From Tigriopus japonicus (lineage: Eukaryota > Arthropoda > Copepoda > Harpacticoida > Harpacticidae): a stretch of 64,000 nucleotides of DNA. The DNA is taken from positions 209,122 to 273,121 of the forward strand of contig JAAGOF010000042.1 in the NCBI GenBank assembly GCA_010645155.1, given 5' to 3'. The position numbers and the translations under genes are program-made. The notes below the pieces were generated by a model that made no database searches, was not told where the DNA came from, and worked only from the letters and a program-made list of their open reading frames with translations. This document shows, in pieces, positions 33,901-48,900 of the stretch (position 1 is its first letter; each line of letters begins with the position of its first letter).

Positions 33901-36900
33901 ACATCACCTTATGTTGGCTGAGTGTATTGGCTGTTTGTTTGTTTTGTCTTTCTTTCTTTCTTTTCTGTTGTATTTGTGTCTTTAGCTCCTCGATTTAATC
34001 CCGTTCTTCCACTAGCGCTCATCCATGATCACACCTCTTCTCACACCAAGTTTCTGGCAGTGAGTGAGGGCAGCAGCCCTTGTAGCAGTCTCTTCAGTAG
34101 CGACAGCTGTTGCAGTGGAAGCCTTTCAGCTGATTCGACTCAGCCTTTGCCCTCTCAGCAATTGAAGGTCCACAAAGCCCATCGAGCCCTGGAGAAACGC
34201 CCCTGAAGATGGCCGCCACAAGAGGCAGAGAGATTCAAGTGAAAACATTCGTACCTACCGCCGTGTGTTTGTTTGTGTTTGCTTCTTGTTTGGTCTTTCT
34301 TTCCTCGTTACGATTGCTCTTCATTAGACCTGTCATTCTTGTTATTACTGTTATTGATATTGTAGTGACACCTAATAATATACGTCATCTTACGTCAAGT
34401 AAAACTATGCATAACCATAACAAACTCATTGCATCTTGGGTGACTCAGAGGAGCTCTGAATCAGTGTTCATAGACCAGCCATGAGTAATTACGAACGACA
34501 GTGATTTCAACGAATCACCCAATGACATTCATTGCCTTGCTCACACTTCAAATACGAGTTATCTTTATTGCATACCAATTCACGAATAATTCTAACATCG
34601 ATAACAAAAGAGATCTTGTGGATGTCCATTCAGACAGGACGTTGCCAAAGACCAATTTCAGCTAAAATTTCACATAGATAAGAAAGGCCGTGATTGCCGT
34701 AGGTTAGTTCGGAGAATGGTAGTTGTTCGAATGCCACATTATTATTTTTTGCATAAAAAGAACGTTGTCTGAGTCTGATCTGGGGTGATAATCTTGAAGG
34801 GCAACTAAAATCTTGATTGGATTTGGTTGTGACGACCGAGCAATTTTTTACCATTTTCCTCATTTACAATTCAATTAACCTTGATTATTCATTTATTAAC
34901 ATGGGTTATGAATAGAGCAATGAAAGGTAACAATTTTGGAATTATTTACCAGCCATTTTTAAACTGCCAAGGATCAACATTAGTAAACTTCGTATTCCTG
35001 TCAGAGAGTGGATGGATAGTTTTGATTACTTCCAATCTTTCGGTTGTAGAGACACAAAATCGCAAAGCTAGCCAAAAAACCGGTAGTCAATGAATATAAC
35101 AAATCATCAAATGATATTCGAAATGAAAGAAATTCATTCAAAACAGATACCAACAAGTTAAAAGCGTTTTTCCCGGCTCAATTCTACCAAAGCAGAATTA
35201 ACCAAAGTAATAAGGAGTGTTAGAGATTGTCTGAGTTCAATGATCATCTTCCGGACTCAATTCCACACGGAAATCAGTGGAAACGTACTAATTAGATAAT
35301 CAAGTGGCTTGAAAGACATTCGCCTGATTCATTTAAAATCTGTCCTTCATCACTCAAAGCACATATTCACATTTTTTAACTTCGCCAATACATTGTATAG
35401 AGCGTTAATGATATTATAGTTATATAATATATTAGAGGTAAATTTACATCTTTTTGCATTATTTCCTAAAATATGGCAAATGAAATCAATCAAATGCCTA
35501 ATTAGGGGGGAAATATCTAAAATAATGTCAAACAGATTAATTACAATATATTTCGAGCCTCGAGATAAAAGCCAAGAAATGAGCCTCGCAAAATAAGTTT
35601 CATTAATATAACATGCAAATGATCTACATCTCATTTTGCTTACCCGGCTGGTCTTTCTCATGGGCTTTTGATCGTAAAAGTCTACGTGGGGTATCCAGAC
35701 TATAGGTACACTGGGCCTGTAATTCGTTAAATTGCACCATCTTTGGATTGCTGTCAAAAATCGAAATAAAGATTTAACTCTTGTGAGCAGATGTTATTTC
35801 ACAAATTTTGTTGTCAGATAAACCTGTTCGAAGCTATGATTTAATTAGACAAGGTATGTTGGGTGACCCCTGCACGTTTCAAAAAATGGACCTCAAGAGG
35901 GAGAAACTCGTCAAAATCCAATATTTTGTAAATGAAAGATGTTACTCAAACTCATATTTCTATGTTTGGTGAACATTTGTCCAGAAAAAAAATGATAAAT
36001 TTCGATTTGAGACAGCTTAGCTTTGAAAGATACATCATTTTTGTCATGTTGCTCTCTCTTGACGCATTATTTCTTTGTATTCAGGGGTCAACCAACATAC
36101 CTTATCTAATTAGATCATAGCTTCGAACAAGTTTGTCTAAGAAAAAAAGTTGTGAATTAACATCTGCTCATAAGAAATAAACTTCAATTCGATTTTTTTC
36201 ATAAATCAAAATATCGTGCATTTGAACGAGTTACAAGCCTAGTCTTCCTTTAGTCTGGATATCCCTCGTAATATTCCTCGGGTTAAGTCCCTTGTTAGTC
36301 GCCACCGATGGGTAGAGTGTGGTAGTTTGAGCGATAGTGTTAAATAACCAAAAGCCGTAATTCAGCACATGGATCAAGGGTAAGAAGGGTCGTGAAAGAC
36401 GAGCTTTTGTTTCGATAAAAGCCAAAGTTAGCAATGTGTGCTACGAGGGGGTATCCAGACTCGAAGAGGTAGTCTGGGCTTGTAACTCGTTTAAATGCAA
36501 AATTTTTGGATTGATGGAAAACATCGAAATGAAGATTTATCCATCCCTTGTGAACAGATGTTATTTTACAAATTATGTTGTTAGACTAACTTGTTGGAAG
36601 CTTCAATTTTATTAGACAAGTTTTGTTGGGTGACCCCTGTATGCAAATGAAATAAGAGTCGAGAGCAAGCAACATGACAAAAATATCTACCTTTTAAAGT
36701 CCACGTGTCAAACCTATCATTTTTTCTCCTTGTTCACCTGATATTGATGATATTAATGCATGAGTGTGAGCAGTATCTTTACTTTGCAAATATTGGATTT
36801 GACGAGTTTCTCGTTCTTGACGTCCATTTTTTAAACGTTCATGGGACGGTCAACATACCTGGTCTAATTAAATCATAACTTATAAACAAGTTTGTCCAAC

Positions 36901-39900
36901 AACAGATTTGTAAAATAACACCTGCTCCCCAGAGATAAATCTTAACATCGATTTTTGACAGAAATCCGAAAATCGTACAATTTAATGAATTACAGGTTAC
37001 AAGAATCTACCTATGCTAATCTGGATACCCCGCGTATTTGGCAAAAGTGTTCTGAGTTTGTAAGCCACAAGCTATCATTCGTGGATGTTTTGCTCTGGAT
37101 AGACAACTTACTTAACAAGCCATTGTTCCCAATGACGGGATCTGCTTAAACATTGTCGGCACTTGGTTGACGAGGGTGTGGACATAACTCAGATTTGATC
37201 AATGCAAGACAAAAACAACGTCACAAGCCTTTAGTGAGAACTCAAAGAGACCAATCCCTTTTACGCTCCCGAATCTAATTGACATGGGAACACCTTTCTA
37301 AGGTCATATTATTGAGGCAAATAATGGAAGTAGAATGTTGTAAATAAGTTAATTAACGTCATGATTTCTGAAAAAAGGTTGTAGTATCTTTTCTGACAAT
37401 AGTTCACTCTTTCATACTTCGATTGATGGAGGATCCAAGCTAGCTAGCTAGCTAGCTAGCTCTCACTTTCTTTCTTTCTCAATTCGTCGATTCCACACGC
37501 TGAATCATCATGTTCCTCGCCTCTTTTCGTCGTCCGTTCGTCCTTCTTTCATTTTCTTTTCACTTTGACTTTGAACCTGGATGGTGCACAGTTTTTCTTC
37601 GAATGACTCGTCAAATTTCGCCCATAATCATGCTTTATCGAAAATTCGCACGGTCCACTCGCGCTCACTCGTTTAACGAGGGCCATCGTTAAAGTGCATT
37701 TATTTTTGTTAATTAAAAGTCATATGAACATCATACTCGATTTTGTTTTTGTGAGGCATCTTGTTTGGCCAAAATGAGCCACTGAATTAGGGTCTATGGG
37801 CCATTTAAATACCACGTTCTTGCGTTTGGCCTTGCCAATTTCATATGATTAGGAGAGGACCGGCTGTTGTTATAAGGCACCTGTATTCAGACCCATTGCC
37901 ATCATGGTTCGTGGTGTTGCCCAAATGGTCTGGCCAAGGCGGACGATCAAGGTTATATCTGTCTATTTATAGTCCCTCGGAGTGCATGGCATACAGATAG
38001 CAGTCAGGCAGTCACCGACCGCTTTTAACTTGATGAATGAATTTGCGGAGGCGTCTTCATTTAGACTTCAGAGGGACGAACGCTCTGTCTCTTCCGGTCT
38101 AAACCATAGACCTACAGTTCTACAGGGGTGGGTTCAATTTAACGAGACGATGTCTGACGTGGTTAAATCGATTTCAATTAACGAATTAATGAAGCTTCTT
38201 TGAATGCTTGGGCCGGGATCAAATGTGCTCTGAGTTTTGGAAAGTACCCTGTCAAGGTCAAGTTGTACATTCAAAAAGAATTTTTCGCCAAAAATATAGA
38301 AAAGGACGTGTGTTTTTTGTTGAAATCTTCCTAACCCTGTCTAAAAGCAAGTAGGAGGTGTTGGTGTTGAACACAAGCTGAGAAGATTCCAAGATCTCAA
38401 GATTTGCTTGGCAGTCGTATCAATAGTAAATGATGAGCATTTCAAATTCTTTCGCTGACAAAACACACAGTTTTTTGTTAGTCTGTTTTGGTTTTAGTCT
38501 AGTTCTCGTTTGGAACGGTCACACACACGTGATTTCTTGACTTTTCCCGATCGATCGATCACATTCATAGATTACAATCACTCACTATCGCGACCATCGA
38601 GAAGATTTCGGGATTTCTTTTTTTTCTTTCTTTTTAGTCATACTGAATTGCAAGGAAGCAATCTGATGTACTTTCCCGCGAATTTGCCAGCCAAGAACAG
38701 GGCTGCTAACTGAAAGTAACAAGCGGCGAAATCGCATTTTGTCGCTTGGCATTTAAGTGGTGCTTGCTCTGTAATCTTCTACTATTTTAACGTTTAGATA
38801 ATGCGAGCGTGACCATTAATGATGAACGTACAGAACAATATTATAAGAAGTAGGTTGCTCGTACTCGTAGGATCAAGAACTTGCCCACCACTGATCAGAC
38901 AGGAAATGGAAATTCCACTAAACCCCCAGGAAGACGGCCAAACTTGAGGGATTGAAAATGAAGAAAATAAAAAAACGGTAAATGTGACTTTTCGGATGGT
39001 GCTGCATTTAGATTTACCGAATAGATTCTGAATCGAAAAGCCCAAGGTTTAAAAAAGAATGATTAAAAGATGCTTATCCAGCTCGTTCGGAAGAGTTTGA
39101 AATGTTTTTTTTTCTATCTTGACGAAGAACTCACGCTCTGTCTTGGGAAGAGGCCCAAAATTGGTATAAAACCCACTTTTGAGGATAAACACAGAGTTGA
39201 TGAAACGTTTGCCCTCCTTTATGTATCAATAAGTTCAAAGAGATCTTGTGCAGTATCTAAGAAATGTTATCATTAGCTTGTGCATCAAATCCATCACTGA
39301 CTAATGCTCCAGAGGAAGGCCTATAAATTCTGGCAGCTCATGATTCACTCGCAGATTCTCTCGACATGCTTCTTACCCTGATGATGTATCATTCTATGCA
39401 GTTTTTTTATGTTTCCGAAAGCGCCAAGAAAGAAGCCGATCCTGTCCATTCAGAGCATGGTTCGCCTTTGTCACCCGCAAGATACTTTTGTGAATTATAG
39501 CAGTAGCCCAGGCAGTATAGTAGTAAGAAATATGTCCAATTCTCGGGCCATCCACATCCACTAAAACCACTCACTACCCGTGTATATTTCGCATGGTTCA
39601 GGTGACCAACCGAACCGGACAACCATCGGAATGGTTGGTTCTCTCGGCAGCCAAGAACGGCGGCGTGCATGATGTGAACACTGCATGTAAGAGAGAGACT
39701 GAAAGAAAGAAAGAACGACAGCCAGAGATCAGATCAAGTTCCACACACACAGTGGAAGAAGCTGAGGGAGGGTGGATAGATGGATGGATGCATGCATGGT
39801 TCTAGGGGGAATGAGCCCTTTGGTTGGTTGGTTGGTGTTCGTTCGTAAGGAGGGAGGCGATCCGGCGTTCCTGGGATTGTCAGTCAGTTGGCGACTGGCA

Positions 39901-42900
39901 AAGACTGGGTGCGGATGTGGGGAGAAATTGCTCACCTCGTTCTTACCCCGACTTCTTGATGAGAGTGATTGTGGTGGAGTGAAGTGGAGCTCTAGTACTG
40001 CTGCTACTAGTTACGTATAGTAGTGGACGACAACGTGAAGTGGTCGAGTTAGCTGTCGTCACTTTTTCCTGTGACTTTTCGCTGGTGCTTGTGACGTGAA
40101 GTGATCGGAGAGAATATCGGTCGGATCGACTTATTCGCAATATTATTACTATTATTATTGTTGTTGTTATTTCCAATAAGTATCATAGCAAAAAAATCAT
40201 CCAATTCGGCTCATTAGTCACACACAATGCATGACGAGGATGAGATCGATGAGACCTCGGTCTGCCCCCATCAATGACTCATAGAAAGGGGCTGTTGAAG
40301 TGATTACTGCCTGTCGATCTATTCCTTGCGAACTCATTGCTGAGTAGGTAAGTCAAATAAAAGTTATGCCAAAAGCGAACCGATCTTAGGAGAGACTTGT
40401 TAGTTCCACTTTGTGGTTCTTATCGCGGTGAATGGTTTATTCTTGATATCGGGTTCGACGGGGTGGGTGTGGGCAAATAAGGAGTGAGAACAATCATATT
40501 ATCTATCATCTATCTCCCCTCCCATTCTTCGTTCGCCGGCGACTGATTGTCTTCAAGAAGAGACGATTGTCGATGCAAATGTGTCGAATGGTTGTCATTC
40601 TCTATGAAGAACGAACTGACAGACCTCACTTTTACTATATACATTAACGCCGGTAATAGAAGGGGGAAGGGAATTGTAATCGCTCGTCGTCGTTCGTGGG
40701 TTCATTCATTGAAGGCGTGTTCCTCTTCTTTTGTGGCACCACCATCAGTACCTTACTTCTACTGTGTGTATGTGTCCCTTAGTTGGGTGTGAGAATTACA
40801 TGTCGTGGTATTGGTTTGCAACCACTCCTACTCCATCAAATCCCTCGCCTACTTACTTCGTTTTCGTTTGGTGCTCTTTGCTTTGGCAATGGATGATAAT
40901 GACCTCTGGATGGAGGCTTGGAATTTGGATTCGAGACAGATAAGTAGTCTACCTTGAAGCCAAATGTAGCACCAACCAATGCCAGTGCCAGCAATGCCAG
41001 TGGAGAAAACACTCAGGGAGTGCATGCGAGTGCAAAATATGATTCATACGAGTTCTTATTCCCTTACCCCTCCAAACGGTAGAAAGTGTCGAAGAGAACA
41101 AAAAGAAACGAAACAAAAGACATCACAACGATCTGAATCCTTAAGGCAAATGAGAGAAAACACGCTCAGTGCTCAATGAAAAGTAATCTCAAAGTAGTTG
41201 TCGAGTTTGCGTCCCAGGTTTCGATCAAAAAAACGGGTTTGCGCGACCTTGGAATGGTTTACACAAGATGCATGACAACCCACGGATTGTTTGAATGCTA
41301 CTTATCCATTTGTCGAATTGCCCACTTCTTCTAAGGAGTCGGATGCTTGTTCACTCCTCAAAGTGCAAATCTGAAGGGAGCAAATGGTAAATAGGTGCTC
41401 GATGGTTTTTGCTTTTTGGAGACAATAACAAACAACCTTTTTCATTTCATTACCCGCTTCCAATTACCTTGACTTGAAATACCATTCTAAGCAAGGAGTG
41501 AGTGAGTGAGTGAGTGAGGAGCTGCAATTGTCGTTAAGTGAGGTTTCTTTTCTCTCTGCTTCTTCTTCCTTGAGACTGGACTGCTCCCAAATTTTGGCCA
41601 GGCCAACTGTTGAGATACTGTGTGGATGGACAAACGACTCCAGGAATTGCTCCAAAGGTCTGATTGTTTGGAACTAAAGCCGTTCTTCCTTGAATCTCCG
41701 GTTAATTGGATGCTTCTGAGGAAGAAGAAAGCTGAATGCAAATCCGAGAAGCCAAGGTTTGGCCAGACCATTTGATGCAGCTTGACTGACCAGGTGGTCC
41801 TCAAGACATTTTTTTTGCACAACTCCTCGAAAGATTGAAGCAGGGGAGTGATATTTCAAATTTTGTTTCACCCGCGTCTTCTGCTTCCTCTTCGTCTTCT
41901 GTAGAGTGTTCAATGGCGAACGCATGTCCATTTTGAAAACAACCTACCTCCAATACTTCAAGATTGAGCAAGACTTTGCGTAGGCGACTTTTAAACTTCC
42001 TGGATAATGAAAAAGAGAGACTTTTTGAATCACTTCAGGTCATCTAAATATGGTGGCACTCGGGGCGCTTAATTGTCCCTTCCAAGCAAACTGAGAGACA
42101 TTCATTTTGACATGTGGTTGGTCAGTGGACCGAGTGATTCCCATCCTCTTAACATTAATTTCAATGAAAAATAAAAGGAAACTTCCTCGACATGAATAAT
42201 GCAATAGTCGCCTCTTTTTTTGTTGTTGCAGAACCTTCGTCGGACTCATCGTTCGTGGTTCAAAGAGGTAAGGCTGTCCCCACCTTGTCTTCGGTGGCAA
42301 GGTCGGGATCGCCCACACTTGAGAAGGAGCATCTCAACACCGATACCAAGAGTGAAGAGCGAGGTGAGGCCGAGGCCAGTGGCGATGACACGCCCCGTGG
42401 ACAACGCAGCGGGAGTGTCTTTGACCAGATGCGAAATATCCCGGTAGCCGGACGACCCAGTACCCAAGAGTCTCCTACCCGAGGTTACAAGGGTATTGCC
42501 GGACGGCGGTCCCGTCGCAATTCGGTCGATGAAAACACGTCACAGTTGTCATTGGAGAATTTGGGTGGATCCCAGGATAACATCCACTTGCTCAGCCGTA
42601 ATCCGGATAAGGAAATGAAGACGCACTCGGGTCGACTCGGTCCGGACAACAACCGCTATGTGGACAATCGAGAGATCGAGGAGCTAGAAAAGCATGCCCG
42701 AGAAGCCGTGGGAGAGAAATCTGCAGCCTTGCTCGAGTCCAAGGTCAGTTTTGCGGACTTGAGGAAACAGAAGGCCCGTGATCAGTTTCATTCATCCGGG
42801 ATCAATATCACGTATATGCACGACGAGAAAGAGGATCTACCCAAGCAGCGACGGCCTTCTTCATCTTCGACCTCACTCCAAAGGTCAAACAGTCAGAAAG

Positions 42901-45900
42901 ATAATCCCAACCCCGGAATGACCTCGTGGAGTAATCCTGGTGCCAATCAAATGGGTCAGATCGGTGGTCAGTCAAACAATGAGGATCCCTCTTCTTCACC
43001 AGGTGCGTACATCTTTTCCTTGCTCCATGATCATGATTTGAGCAGAGTATAAAATTCCAATAGGAGGCGCTCTAGATTTAGAAACTCTGCTTCACGAGTT
43101 GTCTCTGTTACGTGGGCAGAACTTGGTGGTAGTATCCAAGTAAAATGAGTGGGATGCCCTTCAGTGTCAAGGCAAAGCCTCTACTCAAGCGAATTGCCTT
43201 CCAAATAGAGAACTAATGCCAAAGATCATGATGGTTCTTCTCACAAAATCTCGAATAGAACCTGTTACATATCATTGTAAATCTCATGCACATCTGTCTC
43301 ATTTCCAGATGCCATGGCTAGCCAGCTCAATAATGTTCGCATGAAGCTGGAGCAACGGAGAAAGAAAATCGAGGAGGAAAAGAAGAAAATGGAGTCCATC
43401 ATGTCCAAGCAACGAGAAAAGGTCGGACAAGAAGCCTTCTTGAGGGCCGTAGGAGTCAAGACTTCTAACAGTACTTCGGTAATGAACTAACACACTAATC
43501 GGACTCACATTTTAAGACGCTTGCACTTTGAATGATAAGGATAGGCCTTCCGCTTGTACGTCCTTGGGGGGGGTTCTCCGATAATTTCGAATCTCCAGTT
43601 CAAGAGTTCAATTCAGAAGTCGCTTATCTCACTTGTTGGCGTAGTTTCAATGTGATCATTCAAATGGGCTTATCTCTTGGGATAAAAATGGAGTGATAAA
43701 CATTCGGGGCTGCAATCATCATAATACAAATAACAACAACCCGTTGTTATTTGAAAGTGATTAACAAGTTCAATCGACTTACGTTCTTCCTCGACATGCT
43801 GCTGCGTCCAGAAATCGGACAAAACTCCGATTTCTACTGTTGCGCTTCCCTCTCAGGGAAGTGCTAACAAGGAGATCGTTGCCACACCCAATACTACAAC
43901 AACTGCAATCACCACCACCCCTAAGCGTCCTGTTACGTTTAAGGTATGGTGCAGGAATGACCTAGATTACCCACTAATCATCCCATTAACGTTTGGTTCT
44001 TGGTGTTTATTTGATTTTAACTCTTTTGATTTCTTGCTGAATGCCCCGTTACTTTCGTGGAATAACTAATAAACCTCCTTTTTTGGTCTACCTTAGGATC
44101 TCACGGAAGATATTTCAGCCGTGCAGTCTCGTTGGCTGAGCAGCCGTGGAAGTAAGTTTGGAGACCCGACTGGTTCAGTTCGTACCCCAGACATTGAGAA
44201 CATGGATATGGATACCTACACTAAGAGCCTCCATGCTATGAACGATTCTCTGCATGAACTTCAAACCGACATTCACCGACTTGCCTCTCAGCAGACGCAA
44301 ATTCAACACATGATGCATCAACCTGGGGCCCGCCAAGATTTGCCGACCTCGAGGCATCCCATGGATCCTCAGCCATTCTACATTGCACATGAGGCTCAGC
44401 AAGGACCCCCTAGAAGAACCTGGGGCCAACCTCAACCCATCAATTTTGCCCATCAAGGGAGTGCCATGGGAGACCCCGGTCATGGGGGCTGGCAGTCTCC
44501 ACAGAGACAACAATGGGGTCAAAGACCCATGAGTAATCAAGGAGGGTATGGGTATGGGTATGGGCCCCCTAGCTCACAGTATAATGATCCTTATGGTCAG
44601 CCATACCAGATGCAGAACCCCATGTACAATGGACACGCTCCCTTTGATCAACCCTATGGTTACGGAGGTATGGCTCCTCCCACCCAGAGTTTTTCGCCGG
44701 GACCCAATGGCTATGGTCAGGGTCCTTACGGCAATAACTCGTACATGTCGCCACCTCCTCAATCAAATATGGTCAACCCAATGGCTGCTGGTGCTTCCCC
44801 GTCTCGAGCCACGCCTTTTCGGCTGCATGATAAAATGGGTGGCTCTGGCTCACCGGTCCCAGTCAACAATAGCGTTCTTTCAAGAACCCCGGCTTATGGG
44901 TCCGGTGTTGGATCGCCAGGGTCTCCTTTGAGAGGATCTGACCCTTCGGTGACCTCAGGCCATCATGGTTTTGGAAGCACTCAATCTCTTTCTCGGCAAG
45001 TATCCCGGGACTCTGTAAACGGTGGCCATCTTCAACCCATGTCTCCCCCTTCAGGAGAAATCACCAGACGACTTCACTCTAGTGTGCCAGCTCCTGAGGA
45101 AGACGACATGGCGCCTCAAAATATTTCCTTCATTGAGGACACCTCTCACGACGAAGGGGATCGGCGCAGCTCTTCGCCCGTGGACCCTCTCAAGCGATTG
45201 CCAGAGCGTCTATCCCAGCTCAATATTTCTTCTGGTAGCAAAACCTATCGTGTTCACTCGTCACCGGATAAGGAACCTTCACCTTCGCCCACTCGAACCC
45301 GCCCCACGATTTCTTCCACGTTCAAACAAGCTCGTCGCAGTTCGGGAGGAGAAAACCCTCTGGCCAGTTCGGGTCCTTCTTCTATTCGATCCAACACTGG
45401 TCAAAGTGGCTTGACTGAAGAAGAGGCCGAGACTCTGTCCCAAATGAAAACCGAGCGTCTGAAGGACGGGGCTGAGGCTGCCAAAGGATTTGTGATCACC
45501 TTTGAAGATGATACACCGAAGAAGCCCAAGCCACAGTTGAAGCAAAGGAGACCCTCAAGCAAACGGAATAGCATGGTTTTCATGGGGAACGAATTGAATT
45601 CAGATGGAAGCAATAGCTCGAGGAAGGAGAATGTTCCGCCAGAGGTGATGATCTGCATCGTACGTTGCTCTTACTTAATTTCCAACTTCTTTCATCAGCC
45701 ATTTGGCATATGAATCCTTTATAAAGAGGTTGTGGCCCCTTCATTCTGCACTGGTATCCGAAATATTTCATTCATGAATTTTCCGGAACGGCAAACTTTT
45801 CAAAAAAATGCGTTTGTGCATCCCAACCTCTTCTTGATTTAATTTTGGAACCTCAAGTTAATCGGGAAATTTTCGTTCATGCACTCAATGGAAACAAGAA

Positions 45901-48900
45901 AGTGCTTCCCAATTTTAATCACTTTCTCTTTTGTTCTCCTCCTGCTGTAGGATATGAACATGGGCGCCGGTGAAGATGGCACGAATTCCGGGAGTTCGAC
46001 TTTCCGCAAATACTCACCAGGCCATCGTAATGGTGGCTCACCCACCCGGAATAGTATGGATTCCAGCCATTGGAAGTCGTATGAGAACGATAACTCCACC
46101 ACTGAGACGCTAAGACCGGTCATTCCTCGGTTTGACATTGACCCTGATGTGCCTTTGGAGAACATGGTGGCCTTGCAAGGTACTAGTGAATCCGAGTCCG
46201 ACGGTCAAGGCAAGACCAAGGCCCTTTTGATCGGCGACGAACTCCTCAAGAACGATCCGGTGGCTCAAGATGAAATGCAAAAAAAGAAAGAGCGCATCAT
46301 GATGCAAAGCCTGCGGCGGAAACAGCAAGCTGAGGAAAATAGAATCAAGGCCGAAGAAGAGGCCCGAGCTCGACGGGAGGAGGAAAATCAAAAGGAGGAA
46401 GAAAAACTTCGGAAGAAAGAAGAGGAAAAGGCGCGAAGAGACGCGATTTTGGAGCAACATCGTCTCAAGAAAGAAATGGAGAAAGCCGAAGAAGAGGTAA
46501 CATTGCATTGATAAGGCAAAAAAAAACTGAGAAAAAAAGCAGACCCCACCCAAGTGATTCGATTGCAGTGATCTAACAAATGAGCTTGAATCCAAAAAGG
46601 GTTAAATGCTACTAGATGCTTATTGATAATTTTTCATTTGCTCAAGAATAATGTACCTACAAGCGCAATCGCAAAATTTTTGACCGAAATTGTTCAAAGC
46701 AGAAAAAGTACGAAATGAAAAAAGTGACTTCAAAGAGACCAGCAATGGCTAATTTGTGACTCCATTTGCTATTTTAGTTGTCATGTTTAGTATTGTCGAT
46801 TTAATTGCTACCTCGGCTGATTTCATTGGACCTTATCGGGCCGAAAAAGGCTAATTAGTCATTTTGACGAGTAATCTATCCAACTCCCGTCTAAATTCTA
46901 TTTTTAGGGTCGATACATGCCCAAACCTGTGAGTGCCAGACCTGTGCCAAAACTGCGGTCAGCAAGTACCATGGGTCGACGACCGCGACCCAAAACGATT
47001 CACGTAGATCAAGATGCAGATCTAAATCAAGCCCTTGGATCTAATCGAGGATCTCGAGGGTCCACTTCAAACATGTCAGGTAGGCTTTTTCGACCATTCA
47101 ATGCCATTCTTTTCCTCCAAATTTTTGGGTTTTTGTCACTTTGCTGTCCAGTGTCATTTTTGTTTGTTTGTTTGTTTACGGCTCGATTTCCTTGCATTCA
47201 TTTGTTATGTGTGTTTTTTCCATTCCTTCATTGTCCCTTTGAAAACCCAGGTCTTCCCCGGAGTGAGTCCAGGAACTCCATAAATGACCTCCATGATGGC
47301 GGCCCCACGACGCCAAGTCGCCATCATTTGGGTCTCTCTGCCATGGGCACGGGTCGATCCAACCGCCCAGTTTCTCGACCCACATCAAGGCCACCTTCAC
47401 GAGGCCCATCTCGTCGTGGATCCACTCAGTATCTTAATGAGGAGCCCTCCAATGGTACGCCACCAAGATATTGTACCTAGGCATCCCCCTTTGCTCGATA
47501 GATCGATAGAGATAAATAGCCTCACACTGTCATATCGTTTCGTCCCCCGCCTTATCCCCTTGTTTCTTGATGTTGACTCGTTGTGTGATTGCTTTTCTGT
47601 TACGGTTCTTGTTTCTTTGTGTTTATTCAGCAAATTTACCACCCTCCGGCATGACATCCAGGACAATGGATTGGGCCGCCCGTCAAGCTGCAGCTGCACG
47701 CAGGAGGCAGTCCCAAGCTCCTGACGGTAAGTTTGGTTCTCTCCTCAGCAGTTGGGCAACCCATGGCCAACCTCCTTTGAGGCCCTGATTGTTTGGCTGA
47801 ACTAATTACTAAATTTGTTCCGAATAACGTTTGTCTTAAACTTGGTTCTCCCATTTTTTTCGATGTCCAGAATCCCCTCGCGTGTCCCGACTTGACAGGA
47901 GCACTCGCTCCGTGTCCCAGCCCCGTGGAAAACGAGATTCGAGTGTCTCGTCGGCTTATGGAGGAGGTACTTGAACTTGGATTGGGATAGGGTTACTTGG
48001 TGTTGGTTTCGTTGGTTTTGGTGGCACGTGACGCACACACACTTTCTTTGAAGCACTCACACTCCTGGGCTCGTTGATACAGACCGTATAAAGTCCTTAA
48101 ATGATACGTGGTTGTTGAAATTTCGGTTGTGGTTCATTCTCTCGTCGACGACGCATTCTCTCCTTTGACGAGACTTAAACTCGCCTTGAAATTTCGTTCC
48201 TTAGCTTCCGTCCTGGTTTCGTTAACAGAAAGATAAACAGAATAGAAGGAAAGATTTTCAGTTCTATAACTAAACCCATTGTTAACTTTGATCCATCTTG
48301 GTGTTGGTTATTGACCGCATCCCTCCATTTGGTTCTTCCCTCTATGATTTTATGATTTCACCCTCCTTATTATGTTTTGTTCTCTTTCCGTTTGGTTTTA
48401 GGACGTGATTTTCGAGGTTCCAGAGAGAGTTTGGCCTCAGGGTTAACCTATAACCCCAGACGAGGCTCCAACGCCTCCATCTACGAGGGTACGTCAAATT
48501 CCGCACTATCATTAACTTCCAAACACCCTTCGCTCACCATCCGTAATCATAATGCCTCAGTTGATAACCTTCGTTGCTTAGAAATTTTCAGTTCAACCTC
48601 TTTCCATTAATTCCCACTTACCATAAATCAGCTCGTTGCTCTTAAGTTATGTTTGTATTATCATTTAAACATAATTCATTTATACCGCTTCCCTCTTCTT
48701 CGCTTTTCCATACCAGAAACTGATTACTACTACGGTGGCTCAATGCGTGATCTAAGCGGGCGAACCACCGGTCGACGAAAGTCGTCCAGTGCCAGCCACC
48801 TAGGTGAGATAACCAAGAACCATAATCATTGGCACAATAGCTTTGATATATCGATGGACAACCACTAACGCCCACTGTCTGCTAGGGACCTTGTTTTCTT

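Larger units (their letters stand above)
34207..42231 (+). other. 8-kb Patronin intron
   Basis: No coding exon is recognised apart from the optional one at its left end. It contains the two inverted copies of a terminal-inverted-repeat element (35685-36268 and 36444-37034), a GCTA tetranucleotide run, an ATT/GTT trinucleotide tract near 40138-40172 and a GTGA run near 41497-41520. An ATG-bearing open frame at 39593 with a donor would create a TAA stop on joining to 42232, so it is not accepted as an exon. Confidence 0.55.

Noticed and set aside
39593..39805. Possible alternative first exon of Patronin with a GTAAGA donor
   Set aside because: It ends in phase 1 with T, so joining to the exon at 42232 (starting AA) creates TAA.
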